Positions 63,626-64,000 of a stretch of 64,000 nucleotides of DNA are shown here, piece after piece. The DNA lies in NCBI RefSeq assembly GCF_040436345.1, contig NC_133221.1, positions 25,249,665 to 25,313,664 of the forward strand, in the 5' to 3' direction. How positions within the stretch are numbered: the first letter of the stretch is position 1; the number at the start of each line of letters is the position of its first letter. This DNA is from Pagrus major. Taxonomy: Eukaryota > Chordata > Actinopteri > Spariformes > Sparidae. The notes beneath the pieces were generated by a model. That model saw only the letters and a list, made by a program, of their open reading frames with translations. It did no database searches and had not been told where the DNA came from. Position numbers and translations under genes: made by a program.

Positions 63626-64000
63626 ATGACTTCCCAAATGGAATCAAACGGTGCCGGCAGCGTGCAATATGATCGCTGGAACGAGAACAACATCAACATG
63701 AACGTAGAGGGATCACAGTCTACGATGACGAGGTGAGACGAACTGACGGCTGACAAAAAAAGATGCAAAGGTCAAATATAAAGTTTTCATATTATTGAAC
63801 ATTTTCAGAAGGTACTGAGGGGAAAATACAGAGTTGTAGGAAGTTAAAGCACCAGTAAGCTTTTATAGTCAAAATGAAATGTGGTGAAACCAGGTCATAA
63901 AATAGTGCTGTAATGATCAACCAAATGTTGTCTGACCGAACCCCGCCTCTGTTTCTGTTCTACTCAGGATCTACAACAGACTGTGCGTCGGCACCACTGG
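63626..64000 (+). CDS. Unrecognised gene, first two coding exons, partial at right edge
   Basis: Exon 63626-63732 starts at ATG (MTSQMESNGAGSVQYDRWNE), continues NNINMNVEGSQSTMT and ends at a consensus donor AG|GTGAGA. An acceptor CTACTCAG at 63960-63967 opens the next exon (63968 onward), whose frame continues as Arg-IYNRLCVGTTG to the window end. The hydrophilic, Asn-rich N-terminus has no domain I recognise and the family cannot be named. It is divergent from cdk11. That it is a real gene rests on paired splice sites, frame continuity and a TATA box upstream. Confidence 0.55.

Noticed and set aside
1..64000. CRISPR arrays, operons, prophage or other prokaryotic systems
   Set aside because: The window is intron-containing vertebrate DNA; direct repeats found are microsatellites and transposon copies.

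Overview
The window is nuclear DNA from a vertebrate, almost certainly a ray-finned (teleost) fish. Genes are split by GT-AG introns, the decoded proteins align with vertebrate MIB2, UBIAD1, MMP23 and CDK11, and the non-coding DNA is dense in fish-type repeats (hAT- and TTAA-flanked MITEs, tRNA-derived SINEs, a 5'-truncated LINE, CA/TG and AAT microsatellites). There is no sign of prokaryotic or viral organisation.

Layout, left to right. (1) About 145-25,500, minus strand: the 5' part of mib2, a Notch-pathway E3 ligase. Six coding exons carry MIB/HERC2-ZZ-MIB/HERC2 and the start of the MIB repeats; ankyrin and RING exons lie beyond the left edge. Candidate alternative 5' exons lie at 20.7, 24.3 and 25.5 kb. 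(2) 27.3-32.5 kb, minus strand: ubiad1 (menaquinone-4 prenyltransferase), two coding exons plus a 5' UTR exon, complete. (3) 35.4-46.2 kb, plus strand: mmp23, eight coding exons, complete, with three foldback MITEs in its introns and one short intron that appears to use a GC donor and contains a perfect 17-bp hairpin. (4) 47.3-62.2 kb, minus strand: cdk11 (PITSLRE kinase), 19 coding exons plus a 5' UTR exon; the summed frame gives 793 residues. Its first intron holds a decayed hAT transposon with a BED zinc finger. (5) 62.4-63.05 kb: a LINE fragment. (6) From 63.35 kb, plus strand: the 5' end of an unrecognised gene running off the right edge.

The genes do not form one pathway. mib2 and ubiad1 are tandem, ubiad1 and mmp23 divergent, mmp23 and cdk11 convergent, cdk11 and the last gene divergent. 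The mib2-mmp23-cdk11 neighbourhood recalls human 1p36.33, but ubiad1 is inserted between mib2 and mmp23, and mib2 points the other way relative to mmp23.

I found no undescribed multi-gene system. The observations most worth a second look are the probable GC-AG intron with its hairpin, the foldback repeats flanking mmp23 exons, the mib2 alternative N-terminus, the ETS inverted repeat at the cdk11 promoter, and the hAT relic. All exon boundaries come from manual splice-site reading plus frame continuity, without alignment or transcript data; family comparisons are from memory.
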